Positions 33,524-41,920 of a stretch of 64,000 nucleotides of DNA are shown here, one piece after another (positions within the stretch are counted from its first letter, which is position 1; each line of letters starts with the position of its first letter). The stretch spans positions 786,283 through 850,282 of the forward strand of contig NZ_RCNS01000001.1 of assembly GCF_009725995.1 (NCBI RefSeq), read 5' to 3'. The translations under genes and the position numbers were made by a program. This stretch comes from Zobellia laminariae. Its GTDB lineage: Bacteria > Bacteroidota > Bacteroidia > Flavobacteriales > Flavobacteriaceae. A model generated the notes under the pieces. The model did no database searches and was not told where the DNA came from. It saw nothing but the letters and a program-made list of their open reading frames with translations.

Positions 33524-33589
33524 GAAATTTTAAAGGTTTTAATTTCTTTCCTATATTTGAAAGTTACCAACAACCTAATAACCAATTAC

Positions 33590-33685
33590 ATGAAACGTAT
33601 CATAGTACTAACCTTTATAATGGGGTTATTATCTTCTGGCGTGTCTTTTGCCCAGAAAAAAACAAGAAGAACCAAAAGGAGTTGA
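33590..33685 (+). other. Signal-peptide segment separated by a frameshift from the haloperoxidase
   Basis: ATG at 33590 opens a 31-codon frame encoding a Sec signal peptide (IIVLTFIMGLLSSGVSFAQ) that ends at TGA 33683-33685. Inserting one A in the A7 run (33656-33662) would join it to the haloperoxidase frame as ...FAQKKNKKNQKELKNVAYKW. See the next entry. Confidence 0.75.
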
Positions 33686-35046
33686 AAAATGTTGCCTACA
33701 AGTGGGGAAAAATGGCATTGGATGCCACAGCATCGGACACGGAGCAATTTAAGCCTAGACCCACAATAACCTCACGTTACCTTGGCCTAATTTTTATTTC
33801 AATTTTTGATGCATGGTCCGTTTATGATGAGACTGCTATACCAGTTTATTTAAAAGGTGTAGACCGTAAACCTGCCAGTGAACAGAATCTTAAAAACAAA
33901 GAAATTGCAATTAGCTATGCTGCTTTTGGTGCGATGAAGGAATACTACTATTCCGATACTGAAATGTTCAGAAAATTTATGACGGACTTAGGTCTTGACC
34001 CAGACAATACATCAACAGACCCGAACACGCCGGAAGGTGTGGGCAACCTAGCTGCCATGGCTACTATAGAAGCTAGAAAAAACGATGGTAGCAATCAATA
34101 TGGGGAGGTTGAAGGTTCTAACGGAGAAGCATATTTTGATTATACCAACTACAGTCCGGTAAACTCAGCAGATGAGAATACGGACATCAATAGGTGGCAA
34201 CCAAAGTATTTTTCAGATGGTAAAGGTGGCCAATATGCTCCTGGTTGTCTTACCCCTTACTGGCAAAAAGTAGCTCCTATTACATTAACCACGGCAGACC
34301 AATTTAGACCAGGGCCTCCGCCATTGGTAGGTTCAGAGCAATTAAAAAAAGAAGTTCAAGAGGTGGTTGATTTGCAGGCCAACCTATCTGATGAAGAGAT
34401 AGCTTTGGTAGAATTCATGCGAGACGGACCGCAATCTGTGCAGCAAGCTGGCCACTGGTTAAAGTTCGCACAAGACGTTTCCCGCAGAGATAACCATACG
34501 TTAGACGAAGATGTAAAAATGTATTTCTTAACGGAAATAACTGCAATGGATGCTTTTATTGCTTCATGGGATTCTAAGATGTTCTATGATTATGCCCGTC
34601 CTTATGCACTGGTTCACGAATATTACAAAGATAAAACTATAAAGGCGTGGGCAGGTCCTGGCAAAGGTATTGTTGAAATGAAAGGGCAAGAATGGCGCCC
34701 TTATTCGCCAGATATTTTTCTATGTCCTCCATTCCCGAGCTACACCTCTGGTCACAGCACTATTAGTGGGGCTTGTGCAGAAGTGCTTCGTCTTTTTACA
34801 GGTGATGAGTATTTTGGAGAATCCATAGAACTTATACCGGGTTCCCTTACAGAATATGACAGCATTCATTTTGGAAAACCGGTAATTATAAACTTCCCTA
34901 CTTTTACTGAAACGGCAAATATGGCGGGTATGTCTAGGGTAATGGGTGGTTACCACATACAGGCCGACAATATAGCTGGCCTGCAATTAGGTAGAGATGT
35001 GGCTACCCAAGCATGGGAATTTTACAACGACCATTTAGGAAAATAG
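33682..35046 (+). CDS. Vanadium-dependent haloperoxidase/PAP2-family protein (5' frameshift)
   Basis: 454 residues readable from a TTG at 33682; the true start is probably at 33590 in another frame. All three PAP2/vanadate motifs are present: KMFYDYARP (K-x6-RP), PSYTSGH and SRVMGGYHIQAD (SR-x5-H-x3-D). Such enzymes oxidise halides with peroxide or act as phosphatases; with the signal peptide it would be exported. The body is intact, so the only defect is the missing base in the A7 run. Whether this is a pseudogene, slippage control or a sequencing error cannot be told here. Confidence 0.85.
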   Translation: MKNVAYKWGKMALDATASDTEQFKPRPTITSRYLGLIFISIFDAWSVYDETAIPVYLKGVDRKPASEQNLKNKEIAISYAAFGAMKEYYYSDTEMFRKFMTDLGLDPDNTSTDPNTPEGVGNLAAMATIEARKNDGSNQYGEVEGSNGEAYFDYTNYSPVNSADENTDINRWQPKYFSDGKGGQYAPGCLTPYWQKVAPITLTTADQFRPGPPPLVGSEQLKKEVQEVVDLQANLSDEEIALVEFMRDGPQSVQQAGHWLKFAQDVSRRDNHTLDEDVKMYFLTEITAMDAFIASWDSKMFYDYARPYALVHEYYKDKTIKAWAGPGKGIVEMKGQEWRPYSPDIFLCPPFPSYTSGHSTISGACAEVLRLFTGDEYFGESIELIPGSLTEYDSIHFGKPVIINFPTFTETANMAGMSRVMGGYHIQADNIAGLQLGRDVATQAWEFYNDHLGK

Positions 35047-35064
35047 AAACATCATGTCTAATTA

Positions 35065-35108
35065 AAAAGAGGAAAGGGAATCAGTTTGATTCTCTTTCCT
35101 CTTTTTTT
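35065..35108 (+). terminator. Terminator after the haloperoxidase gene
   Basis: A stem of 18 bp with one mismatch (AAAGAGGAAAGGGAATCA against TGATTCTCTTTCCTCTTT) with a GTT loop, followed by a T run. Confidence 0.9.
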
Positions 35109-35129
35109 ATACCAATAATTGGCAAAACA

Positions 35130-35172
35130 TGATATAGTTCATATTCTAAAGCTCCTCTATTATAGATATTTG
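35130..35172 (+). promoter_or_regulatory. Imperfect FNR-type box and -7 element for truncated haemoglobin
   Basis: TGATATAGTTCA (35130-35141) differs from TGAY-N4-RTCA by one base, and GATATTTG (35165-35172) is a near -7 element. Their centres are 33 bp apart, as at the five better sites, which raises confidence. Confidence 0.5.
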
Positions 35173-35225
35173 CAGCACAAACCGAGCACTTCAAAAACTA
35201 ACACCAATAGTGTACTTTTGATACG

Positions 35226-35621
35226 ATGGAAAAAAAAGAAATTGAAACCCGAGATGACGTACAGCTACTTGTTGAAACCTTCTATGGAAAAATAAGAGAA
35301 GATAAAGTCCTTGGTCCTATTTTTAATGGAATTATTACCGACTGGGAAGCACACTTAAAATTATTGACGGATTTTTGGGAAACTCAGCTTTTTTTAAAAC
35401 GAATATACCCTGGCAACCCCGTAACGGCGCACCAAGAAGTAGATGAAAAAACCAATCATAGCATTACCTCCGAACATTTTGGCCTTTGGCTTAATCATTG
35501 GTTCGCAACCATAGATGAGCTCTTTGAAGGTGATAAAGCTTGGATTGCTAAAAACAGAGCACAAAAAATGAGTACAATGCTATTTATGCAGATGTACCAA
35601 CATAGAAGCAGAACTTCCTAA
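35226..35621 (+). CDS. Group III truncated haemoglobin
   Basis: 131 residues of the TrHb3 type: VETFYGKIREDKVLGPIF, TDFWETQLF and HFGLWLNHWFATIDELF are family landmarks, with the proximal histidine likely in HFGLW. Group III globins bind oxygen or NO and accompany nitrosative-stress genes. Here it precedes an NsrR-like Rrf2 regulator and Ric, which supports NO defence or low-oxygen service. Confidence 0.9.
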   Translation: MEKKEIETRDDVQLLVETFYGKIREDKVLGPIFNGIITDWEAHLKLLTDFWETQLFLKRIYPGNPVTAHQEVDEKTNHSITSEHFGLWLNHWFATIDELFEGDKAWIAKNRAQKMSTMLFMQMYQHRSRTS

Positions 35622-35644
35622 TACAAAAAGATAAAATTTAACTC

Positions 35645-35659
35645 GGATATATTTGTCCT
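35645..35659 (+). promoter_or_regulatory. Rrf2-type operator over the rrf2 promoter
   Basis: Read on the minus strand: AGGACAAATATATCC. On the plus strand the site contains TATATTTG, a perfect TAnnTTTG -7 element, so a bound protein would block the promoter of the regulator gene (autorepression). The same motif occurs at 36160-36174 and 46102-46116. Confidence 0.65.
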
Positions 35660-35705
35660 AATTAAAAAACATCATATCTTTGTAACGTAAAACAAAACTA
35701 TCTGA

Positions 35706-36140
35706 ATGTTTTCAAAAGCATGTGAATACGGAATAAGAGCATCAACCTACATAGCGTTAAAATCGCTTGAAGGCACTAGAGTGAGCTTGAAAGAGATTGC
35801 TGAAAAGATAGACTCTCCCGTTGCTTTTACGGCTAAAGTTTTGCAGCAATTATCTAAGAATCACATTGTAGATTCTGTAAAAGGTGCATCTGGCGGCTTT
35901 CAGATAACAAAGGCAAACATAAATCAGATAAAACTTGCCCAAATAGTATTTGCCATAGATGGCAACAACGTATATGAGGGTTGTGGACTTGGTCTAAAAA
36001 AATGTAATGCTAATGAACCCTGCCCTGTTCATGACAAATTTGTTCAGATACGGAGTGATTTGAAAAACATGTTAGAAAATACCAGCCTTTATGATATGAC
36101 CATTGGTCTAGAGGAAGGACTTACAGCTTTGAGAAGGTAA
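35706..36140 (+). CDS. Rrf2-family regulator, NsrR-like
   Basis: 144 residues. Winged HTH at the N-terminus (FSKACEYGIRASTYIALKS, VSLKEIAEKI, FTAKVLQQLSKNHIV, VKGASGGF) and an Fe-S loop with three cysteines, CGLGLKKCNANEPC (C-x6-C-x5-C), as in the NO sensor NsrR and in IscR. It is followed by ric/ytfE and preceded by a globin gene. The shared operator upstream of itself, ric and nos suggests it derepresses or adjusts these genes when NO destroys its cluster. Confidence 0.88.
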   Translation: MFSKACEYGIRASTYIALKSLEGTRVSLKEIAEKIDSPVAFTAKVLQQLSKNHIVDSVKGASGGFQITKANINQIKLAQIVFAIDGNNVYEGCGLGLKKCNANEPCPVHDKFVQIRSDLKNMLENTSLYDMTIGLEEGLTALRR

Positions 36141-36154
36141 AAAAATTTGAATAT

Positions 36155-36180
36155 AAATAAGGACAATTTTATCCTTATTT
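36155..36180 (+). promoter_or_regulatory. Rrf2-type operator upstream of ric
   Basis: Perfect 9-bp inverted repeat AAATAAGGA (36155-36163) / TCCTTATTT (36172-36180) with an 8-bp spacer. It includes the shared motif AGGACAATTTTATCC (36160-36174). It sits 30 bp before the ric start. Confidence 0.75.
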
Positions 36181-36209
36181 AATGAAATAACTATAAAAAA
36201 AAAGAAATT

Positions 36210-36929
36210 ATGACACAAACAGTAGGCGAAATTGTAACTAAAGATTACCGAACCGCACAAGTTTTTAAAAACCACAAAATTGACTTTTGTTGCCGAGGAA
36301 ACCGTTCACTTGAAGAGGTTGCCCTTAAAAACAATTTAAGTGTTGATATGCTTTCTTCAGAACTAAAAGCGGTTACAGAACAAAGCAGTGCCGATAACAT
36401 TGATTTTAAATCTTGGCCATTAGACCTTCTTGTTGATTATATTGAAAAAAAACACCACAGATACGTTGAAAAACAAAGTACTGTATTGAAACAATACCTT
36501 GATAAACTATGCCGCGTACATGGCGAAAAGCATCCTGAGCTTTTTGAAATCAAAGAACTTTTTAATGCATCTGCCGGCGAACTGGCCTTGCATATGAAAA
36601 AAGAAGAATTGATACTCTTCCCTTTTGTTAGAAAGATGGTAGAAGCAAACCAATCCGGAAAAGATTTGAACGTTCCTGGTTTTGGCTCTGTAGCAAACCC
36701 AATTAGTACTATGATGGACGAGCATGATAACGAAGGTGTTCGTTTTAGAACCATTGCAAAACTGAGCAATGATTACACAGCACCTGCAGACGCCTGTTCT
36801 ACTTATAAGGTTACGTACGCGTTATTACAAGAATTTGAAGAGGACCTGCACCGTCACATTCACTTAGAGAACAACATTCTCTTTACCAAGGCCAGTGCTT
36901 TAGAAAAAGAATTGACAGCAGTTGCGTAA
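36210..36929 (+). CDS. ric: Iron-sulfur cluster repair di-iron protein (Ric/YtfE/ScdA)
   Basis: 239 residues. N-terminal ScdA domain (VGEIVTKDYRTAQVFKNHKIDFCCRGNRSLEE) with the Cys pair, then a haemerythrin-like four-helix domain with the iron ligands in IEKKHHRYVE, LALHMKKEE, DEHDNEG and HRHIHLENN. Ric repairs iron-sulfur clusters damaged by NO or oxidants. An Rrf2-type operator lies just upstream, and the next two genes are a small membrane protein and a ferredoxin in the same direction. Confidence 0.95.
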   Translation: MTQTVGEIVTKDYRTAQVFKNHKIDFCCRGNRSLEEVALKNNLSVDMLSSELKAVTEQSSADNIDFKSWPLDLLVDYIEKKHHRYVEKQSTVLKQYLDKLCRVHGEKHPELFEIKELFNASAGELALHMKKEELILFPFVRKMVEANQSGKDLNVPGFGSVANPISTMMDEHDNEGVRFRTIAKLSNDYTAPADACSTYKVTYALLQEFEEDLHRHIHLENNILFTKASALEKELTAVA

Positions 36930-36995
36930 AGTATGATTCGTAGATGTTTTATCCACTTAAAAAAGTTCAAGTATTAATTTCTAAAATTGATTATC

Positions 36996-37340
36996 ATGAG
37001 GACACCATCGTTACCCTTAAGTTATTCTGAAAAACAACAGAGAAGTACTGGTATAACCAAAGTATACAACAATCTACTTGGTGAGTTTACCAGACAACAG
37101 ACCGGTTATTCCACTATTGCTATAATAGCACAGAGCTGTATAGGTTCTGTTGCAGCAATGGTGTTATTGATGAGTAACTTACATGACTTATCAAAAATGG
37201 TATTGCTCTTTTTTGTAACCATCTTATGTATGGGATACAATGCTGCAGTACTTGCACAATTAAAATCTAAAATAACTTTTAATATGCTATTAGTAAGTTT
37301 GCTCTTTAGTTGTTCTATTATTATTGCAAACCTTCTTTAG
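36996..37340 (+). CDS. Small membrane protein of unknown function downstream of ric
   Basis: 114 residues from ATG 36996 (MRTPSLPLSYSEKQQRS). A hydrophilic N-terminus with NNLLGEFTRQQTGYSTIAII is followed by three helices (about 45-62, 65-82 and 90-112). No family recognised. It lies between ric and a ferredoxin gene and its position suggests a membrane component linked to the NO-response set. Confidence 0.65.
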   Translation: MRTPSLPLSYSEKQQRSTGITKVYNNLLGEFTRQQTGYSTIAIIAQSCIGSVAAMVLLMSNLHDLSKMVLLFFVTILCMGYNAAVLAQLKSKITFNMLLVSLLFSCSIIIANLL

Positions 37341-37372
37341 CATTCATCTCTTATAAAATCAGACCTATATCC

Positions 37373-37699
37373 GTGGAGAACCTAAGCCTTACTTATATTG
37401 ACGAGTATGGCGAAAAATGCCACGCTAACTTCGTGACCAATGAATACCATAGTCTTATGGAACTACTGTTTGATAAGTATATGGAAGATTGGGGCGATTG
37501 TAAAGGCAGAGCCTGGTGTGGAACATGCCATATAAAAATCCATAGCGAATGTAGTTTGGATAAAATGGATATAACAGAAAGGAATACGCTTTCTACTATT
37601 CTTAATGCTGATAAAACAAGCCGTTTGGCTTGTCAAATTCCCCTAAATTCAAATTTAAACGGTGTCGTTTTTAGTATATTAAAAGATGATGCCGTTTAA
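37373..37699 (+). CDS. [2Fe-2S] ferredoxin
   Basis: About 108 residues from a GTG start at 37373 (VENLSLTYIDEYGEKCHA); the frame stays open upstream but that part overlaps the previous gene and does not look like a ferredoxin. The adrenodoxin-type ligand pattern is present: C-x5-C-x2-C in CKGRAWCGTC and the fourth Cys in SRLACQI. A role as electron donor to the neighbouring NO/Ric set is inferred from the gene order. Ends 4 bp from the end of the convergent nos operon. Confidence 0.8.
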   Translation: MENLSLTYIDEYGEKCHANFVTNEYHSLMELLFDKYMEDWGDCKGRAWCGTCHIKIHSECSLDKMDITERNTLSTILNADKTSRLACQIPLNSNLNGVVFSILKDDAV

Positions 37700-37703
37700 G
37701 TTT

Positions 37704-38927
37704 TTATGACTGAGGCACATTCTTCTCTCTCGATAGTAACAGCCCCAAAAGTGCCAATAGAATCAATAAGCTTGCCACCGCCAAAATAAGATAGTAGCCA
37801 GAAAACAATGTGGCTGATTGCCATGCTACAATTGCCTTATAAAAAATTAAGGCTTCCGTGAGTACAAAGCCTAGTATATATAGTAAGAAGGTTTGTTTGC
37901 CAAGCTGTAGTAACTTAAAGTAGTCAAGGAACAAGAATAGACTTATAGTCACCACTCCCAAGAATGTCCAGTGTAAATAACCGATTGTAAAGTCTAAATA
38001 GGTCACGGCCAAATCTGCAAAATAAGGTATTGCGCTAAGTGTTTGCAATATCATTTTACTACCTAATAGCAAGCCTATTACTTTCAATATATTTTGATGA
38101 AACGTTGAAAACAAGCTATTCAATTTAGACTTAACCTCTAATAAGAATATCCATAAAATATAAAACGCATACAACTGCAAAACGGCCCCTACTCCACCAA
38201 ATACATAGTAAACCACAGATGGATGCGAAAACAAAGTAGACAGAAAAAAAGAAAGGACAATACCAAGGTTCAATCCCCAAAATAACCTTTTAAAATTCCT
38301 TTGTGGAAAGACAACCTGTTGTTTCTCCAAAATATAAAGAAATACAGCTAAGAGTGCCATTATCATCCATCCGTTATAGAGGAAATGGAGATAGAAATAA
38401 ATAGCCAAACGATACCAAATAGAGTCTCCGCCAAGGATATTCATTATTCCTCCTAATGCCCAAGGACCAACACTTGAAATCAGCAAATACACTATAGCAG
38501 CTTTTGCACACTTTAATGAATGAGTCTTCTTGTATGCAACAGGAACGTTCTTAAAAAAGAACCAAGAAAACCAATAAGATGCGAACAGGAACAAGGTAGA
38601 AAAGACAATTGAAAATGCTGCATACCCCTGAAACGGAAAAGTCAATAACATACCCATTAAGGTTAGCTGGGTGAACCAAAAGATTTTACTGTATTTCTTA
38701 TGAGCCTCTGGCTTACTTAAATAGAGTTTATACAGTAAGCTAGTGAGGGCTAAGTACACCCAGCCCAATAATGCTATATGCGAATGGGCATGAACAATAT
38801 ACTTGTAGGTTACAGGAATATCAAGCACCCTAAAAAACCGTAGTACACACCCTAAAAGAGCCGCCAAGACAAAATACACTAAAGCTATTTTAGTATGCTT
38901 TTTAAGATTTATCATTTGTCTTGCCAT
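37704..38927 (-). CDS. Polytopic membrane protein at the end of the nos operon
   Basis: 407 residues with 11 or 12 predicted helices. His-rich helices (YIVHAHSHIALLGWVYLAL near residue 43, YFYLHFLYNGWMIMALL, TIGYLHWTFLGVV) recall haem-binding membrane proteins such as haem-copper oxidase subunit I or NnrS, but the haem-copper signature is not complete. The gene follows nosY by 15 bp, so it belongs to the nos operon. Function unknown; haem or copper binding is a guess from the histidines. ATG at 38915 is an alternative start. Confidence 0.6.
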   Translation of the reverse strand: MARQMINLKKHTKIALVYFVLAALLGCVLRFFRVLDIPVTYKYIVHAHSHIALLGWVYLALTSLLYKLYLSKPEAHKKYSKIFWFTQLTLMGMLLTFPFQGYAAFSIVFSTLFLFASYWFSWFFFKNVPVAYKKTHSLKCAKAAIVYLLISSVGPWALGGIMNILGGDSIWYRLAIYFYLHFLYNGWMIMALLAVFLYILEKQQVVFPQRNFKRLFWGLNLGIVLSFFLSTLFSHPSVVYYVFGGVGAVLQLYAFYILWIFLLEVKSKLNSLFSTFHQNILKVIGLLLGSKMILQTLSAIPYFADLAVTYLDFTIGYLHWTFLGVVTISLFLFLDYFKLLQLGKQTFLLYILGFVLTEALIFYKAIVAWQSATLFSGYYLILAVASLLILLALLGLLLSREKNVPQS

Positions 38928-38942
38928 TATATTGGCACTAAA

Positions 38943-39725
38943 TTAGAAATCTTTTTTCTTGGATACGTATACCAATCGCCAAATAGGTAGAACAGTCCAT
39001 AAGATAAGCATGAGCATTGAAACAAAAAGACCTTGATCCGTTCCAAAGAACTTTTTGAATACAGCACCAGTATAACCCAAAAGAGCAGAAATATCCAACT
39101 TTAAAAGAATTAAGGTCCGTGACAAATCTATAGGATTAAACATGGTAGCGCTAAGGGAAAAAGCATCTAAAGGATACTCCTTAAAAATAATTAGAGACAT
39201 CAGAAACAGCCCATCATAAATAACTGCCATAAACAACCACAACAATACGGCATACCCAAAACCTTTAATCTTGTTTTCGTTAGACAGGGCTATATTAAAA
39301 GCCAATACGGTAAAAATTAAAGTTAGAAAAGCACCTGTAATCAGGAGTAATGAAAAGTCGAAAATAGCATCGCTTTTGAATAGACCATAGAGCACAAAAG
39401 GAATTCCAAGACCTAACACTAGGCTTAATGTTAAAGAACCCGCTACACCCAAATATTGACCTAAGAATATTGAAGAACGTTTAATAGGTTGCGCCAATAA
39501 AAGTTCCGTAAACTCTTTTGAGTTGTAGAAATACATTATTCCAAAAATAGTGCTGATTAAGGGCACAAGAATTATTATAACATTCATTAAGGTAATAATT
39601 GCCTTTGAAACATCATTGTTCAAAAACAACAATACAAAACCTAACAAGAGGTAAAATAGAAAGTATACGTAGCTCCAGCGGCTACGGATTAGGTCGTAAA
39701 AACTATATTTTAGTATCTTAAGCAT
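38943..39725 (-). CDS. nosY: ABC transporter permease NosY
   Basis: 260 residues with six helices: FYDLIRSRWSYVYFLFYLLLG, IILVPLISTIFGIMYFYNS and the EFTELLLAQPIKRSSIFLGQYLG cytoplasmic loop are NosY-like. It pairs with NosF in a membrane complex needed to mature the NosZ copper centre. Start overlaps the end of nosF by 8 bp. Confidence 0.92.
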   Translation of the reverse strand: MLKILKYSFYDLIRSRWSYVYFLFYLLLGFVLLFLNNDVSKAIITLMNVIIILVPLISTIFGIMYFYNSKEFTELLLAQPIKRSSIFLGQYLGVAGSLTLSLVLGLGIPFVLYGLFKSDAIFDFSLLLITGAFLTLIFTVLAFNIALSNENKIKGFGYAVLLWLFMAVIYDGLFLMSLIIFKEYPLDAFSLSATMFNPIDLSRTLILLKLDISALLGYTGAVFKKFFGTDQGLFVSMLMLILWTVLPIWRLVYVSKKKDF

Positions 39726-40428
39726 GAGTGGGTGCTGTTGCTATGGCCGCTATGGCGTGTTCTAAATCCGTTTGTCCTGTCTTAGTTTTCAGTTCTCCTA
39801 TACTACCTTTAAAGTAAATATTACCTTCTAACAAGTAGACGATTACATCAGAAATTTCGGCAACGAACTGCATAATATGAGATGTTATTAACACCGTTTT
39901 CTTTAGGTCTCTTTGTTCCCTGATAAGATTTTTTAAATGAATTAAAGATGCTGGATCAAGACCTGTTGTTGGTTCATCTAGAATTAACAAAGGACTATCG
40001 AACATAAACGCCAAAACAATGTTTACCTTTTGTTTGGTGCCTCCTGAAAGGGTTGAAAGTTTCTTATCTAAAAAAGGTTCTAGTTTAAAAAGCTCAATCA
40101 ATCTTTCTTCATCACTTGGGCTTTGCCTAAGATCCTTTATCATCCGGATAAGCTCGTAAACTTTTAAGTTTCCAGGAAAATTAGCTATCTGGGGCAGGTA
40201 GTCAATTTCTTTTCGGTACTTCCAATTCTTTTTAATGGGTTCTCCCATCACAGAAATGCTTCCCTTATCCGGCACGACCATACCCAAAATACTCTTGATC
40301 AAAGTAGTTTTTCCGGAACCATTAGGTCCTAAGATCGCAAAAACGCCACCTTTCTCTATGGTAAGGTTTAAGCCCGAAAGTACTTCGTTCTTTCCAAATT
40401 TCTTCTGTAAACCTTCTATCTGAATCAT
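39718..40428 (-). CDS. nosF: ABC transporter ATPase NosF
   Basis: 236 residues: Walker A LGPNGSGKTT (about 34-43), signature LSGGTKQKV, Walker B LLILDEPTTGLD and the switch histidine in SHIMQFV. The NosFY complex interacts with NosD and NosL to assemble the CuZ site of nitrous oxide reductase. It overlaps nosD by 4 bp upstream and nosY by 8 bp downstream. Confidence 0.94.
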   Translation of the reverse strand: MIQIEGLQKKFGKNEVLSGLNLTIEKGGVFAILGPNGSGKTTLIKSILGMVVPDKGSISVMGEPIKKNWKYRKEIDYLPQIANFPGNLKVYELIRMIKDLRQSPSDEERLIELFKLEPFLDKKLSTLSGGTKQKVNIVLAFMFDSPLLILDEPTTGLDPASLIHLKNLIREQRDLKKTVLITSHIMQFVAEISDVIVYLLEGNIYFKGSIGELKTKTGQTDLEHAIAAIATAPTHA

Positions 40429-41666
40429 TGTACTTTGGTCATTAGGGGATTAATATCCAATAAATTGTCTGGTGTAAATACGGGAGATACTTTTTCGGAA
40501 AAATCAATGATATCCATAAAAAGACTTCGCAATAAAACAATAGCCTCCGGTGTTTTGTTTACGATATAAGAAAACAATTTTACGGGGCGGTACGGCACAT
40601 CGCCAATACCGTTCTTATCTAAATCGTACCCAGTATAACCACTCCAGTAATTACCATCAAACACATTATCGTTCAGCTTACTATCATACGATATATCAAA
40701 ACTGTTGTAAAGGAAGTTATTACCCGTAAAAGCATTGGCGTAACAGGCTCCAAGGACTTTAATTCCCCATCCATTATTTATAAAGTTGTTTCCTTCATAA
40801 TTAATTCGGTTAGACCCTTCTATGTTAATGCCAATGGTATTTTCCTCAAAGGTATTGTTACTTATTTCAGCATCATTAATTTCTTTCAACAACACACCAA
40901 AAGAAGCTGTGCCCCAGTTTTTCCTAAAGGTATTGCCCTTCATTATAATTCCCTTAGAAAACATAACTGCGACTCCGGCTCCGTTATTTTCAAAAAGATT
41001 ATTGGTGTAAACGTCATCATCAGAAAACATAAAATGCAAACCATATCTTAAGTTATTCGTGCTTTTGTTATTGTCTATTGTAATGTTATCCGAGAACTCC
41101 AAATAGATACCATCTCTTGCACCTTGAACAATATTATTACTTACCTCAACATGGTGTGAATACCAAAGTTGGATTCCATTTCCAGAATTATACTCGTCTT
41201 TGGCATCGCCTATAATCTTATTGTGATAGACTTTTCCATAATTTGATTTTTCTAGATAAATCCCGAAAAACAATTTTTCTAAAACCACATTTTGAATTAG
41301 AAAATTTTCGCTTTTAACTACTCTAATGGCAGCATAATCTGTGGTATAGCTAGTGCCCACATTAATGATAAAAAAACCATCTATTGTTACACCATCCGAT
41401 ACGATCCGCATGATTTCACCTTTCTTTTCTCCATCTATTATTGGGTAACCCTCCCCAATTAAGGTTAGGGGTTTATCAATAAGAATATTGAATTCCTTAT
41501 AGGTGCCTTTTTTAACTAAAAGCGTGTCAAAATCTATGGCTCGTTCAATTCCTTCAGAAATAGATTTTATTTCGCAACTCTCACAGATAACTATAGGTTT
41601 GGCCCATAGGTTTGCGGTAACAAAAAGTAAAAAAGTAAAATTTAATAAACTTTGGTATCGCATCAT
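40425..41666 (-). CDS. nosD: Periplasmic copper-assembly protein NosD
   Basis: 413 residues: signal peptide (FTFLLFVTANLWA), then a right-handed parallel beta helix with repeating NN/N-x-I motifs (for example VSNNIVQGARDGIYLEFSDN and TFEENTIGINIEGSN) and the conserved C-terminal GNYWSGYTGYDLDKNGIGD-type segment. NosD helps insert copper-sulfur centre CuZ into NosZ. Stop overlaps the nosF start (ATGA). Confidence 0.93.
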   Translation of the reverse strand: MMRYQSLLNFTFLLFVTANLWAKPIVICESCEIKSISEGIERAIDFDTLLVKKGTYKEFNILIDKPLTLIGEGYPIIDGEKKGEIMRIVSDGVTIDGFFIINVGTSYTTDYAAIRVVKSENFLIQNVVLEKLFFGIYLEKSNYGKVYHNKIIGDAKDEYNSGNGIQLWYSHHVEVSNNIVQGARDGIYLEFSDNITIDNNKSTNNLRYGLHFMFSDDDVYTNNLFENNGAGVAVMFSKGIIMKGNTFRKNWGTASFGVLLKEINDAEISNNTFEENTIGINIEGSNRINYEGNNFINNGWGIKVLGACYANAFTGNNFLYNSFDISYDSKLNDNVFDGNYWSGYTGYDLDKNGIGDVPYRPVKLFSYIVNKTPEAIVLLRSLFMDIIDFSEKVSPVFTPDNLLDINPLMTKVQ

Positions 41667-41813
41667 CTTAATATGAGAAATTTAGAATTCTCCTTTGTTC
41701 TTTTCCTAAATCAGTTTTTACATAACAAGACCACCAAGGTTTACTCTTGGATAAATGCAGCTGGTCTTACACCGCTTTTCAATACTATTCTTTGATTTAA
41801 AATCCTAGGTCGT

Positions 41814-41920
41814 TTACTCTCTATATTTACCCACGATGTCAGAAATGTGAATACGATAAACAATTGGACTTGCTTCCTTTTCCATTTTACTGGAAAAATC
41901 TCTTATAAACTCAAGTTTCT
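41814..41920 (-). other. Displaced 3' end of the FMN-split-barrel gene
   Basis: In the -1 frame after the AAAGGGG run (41921-41927), the sequence continues as EKLEFIRDFSSKMEKEASP and then IVYRIHISDIVGKYRE to a TAA at 41814. This is the expected C-terminal helix and strand of the pyridoxamine-oxidase-like family, now out of frame with the preceding gene. Confidence 0.75.

Noticed and set aside
36985..36997. TTGATTATCAT before the small membrane protein as an FNR box
   Set aside because: Half-sites are separated by one base instead of four.
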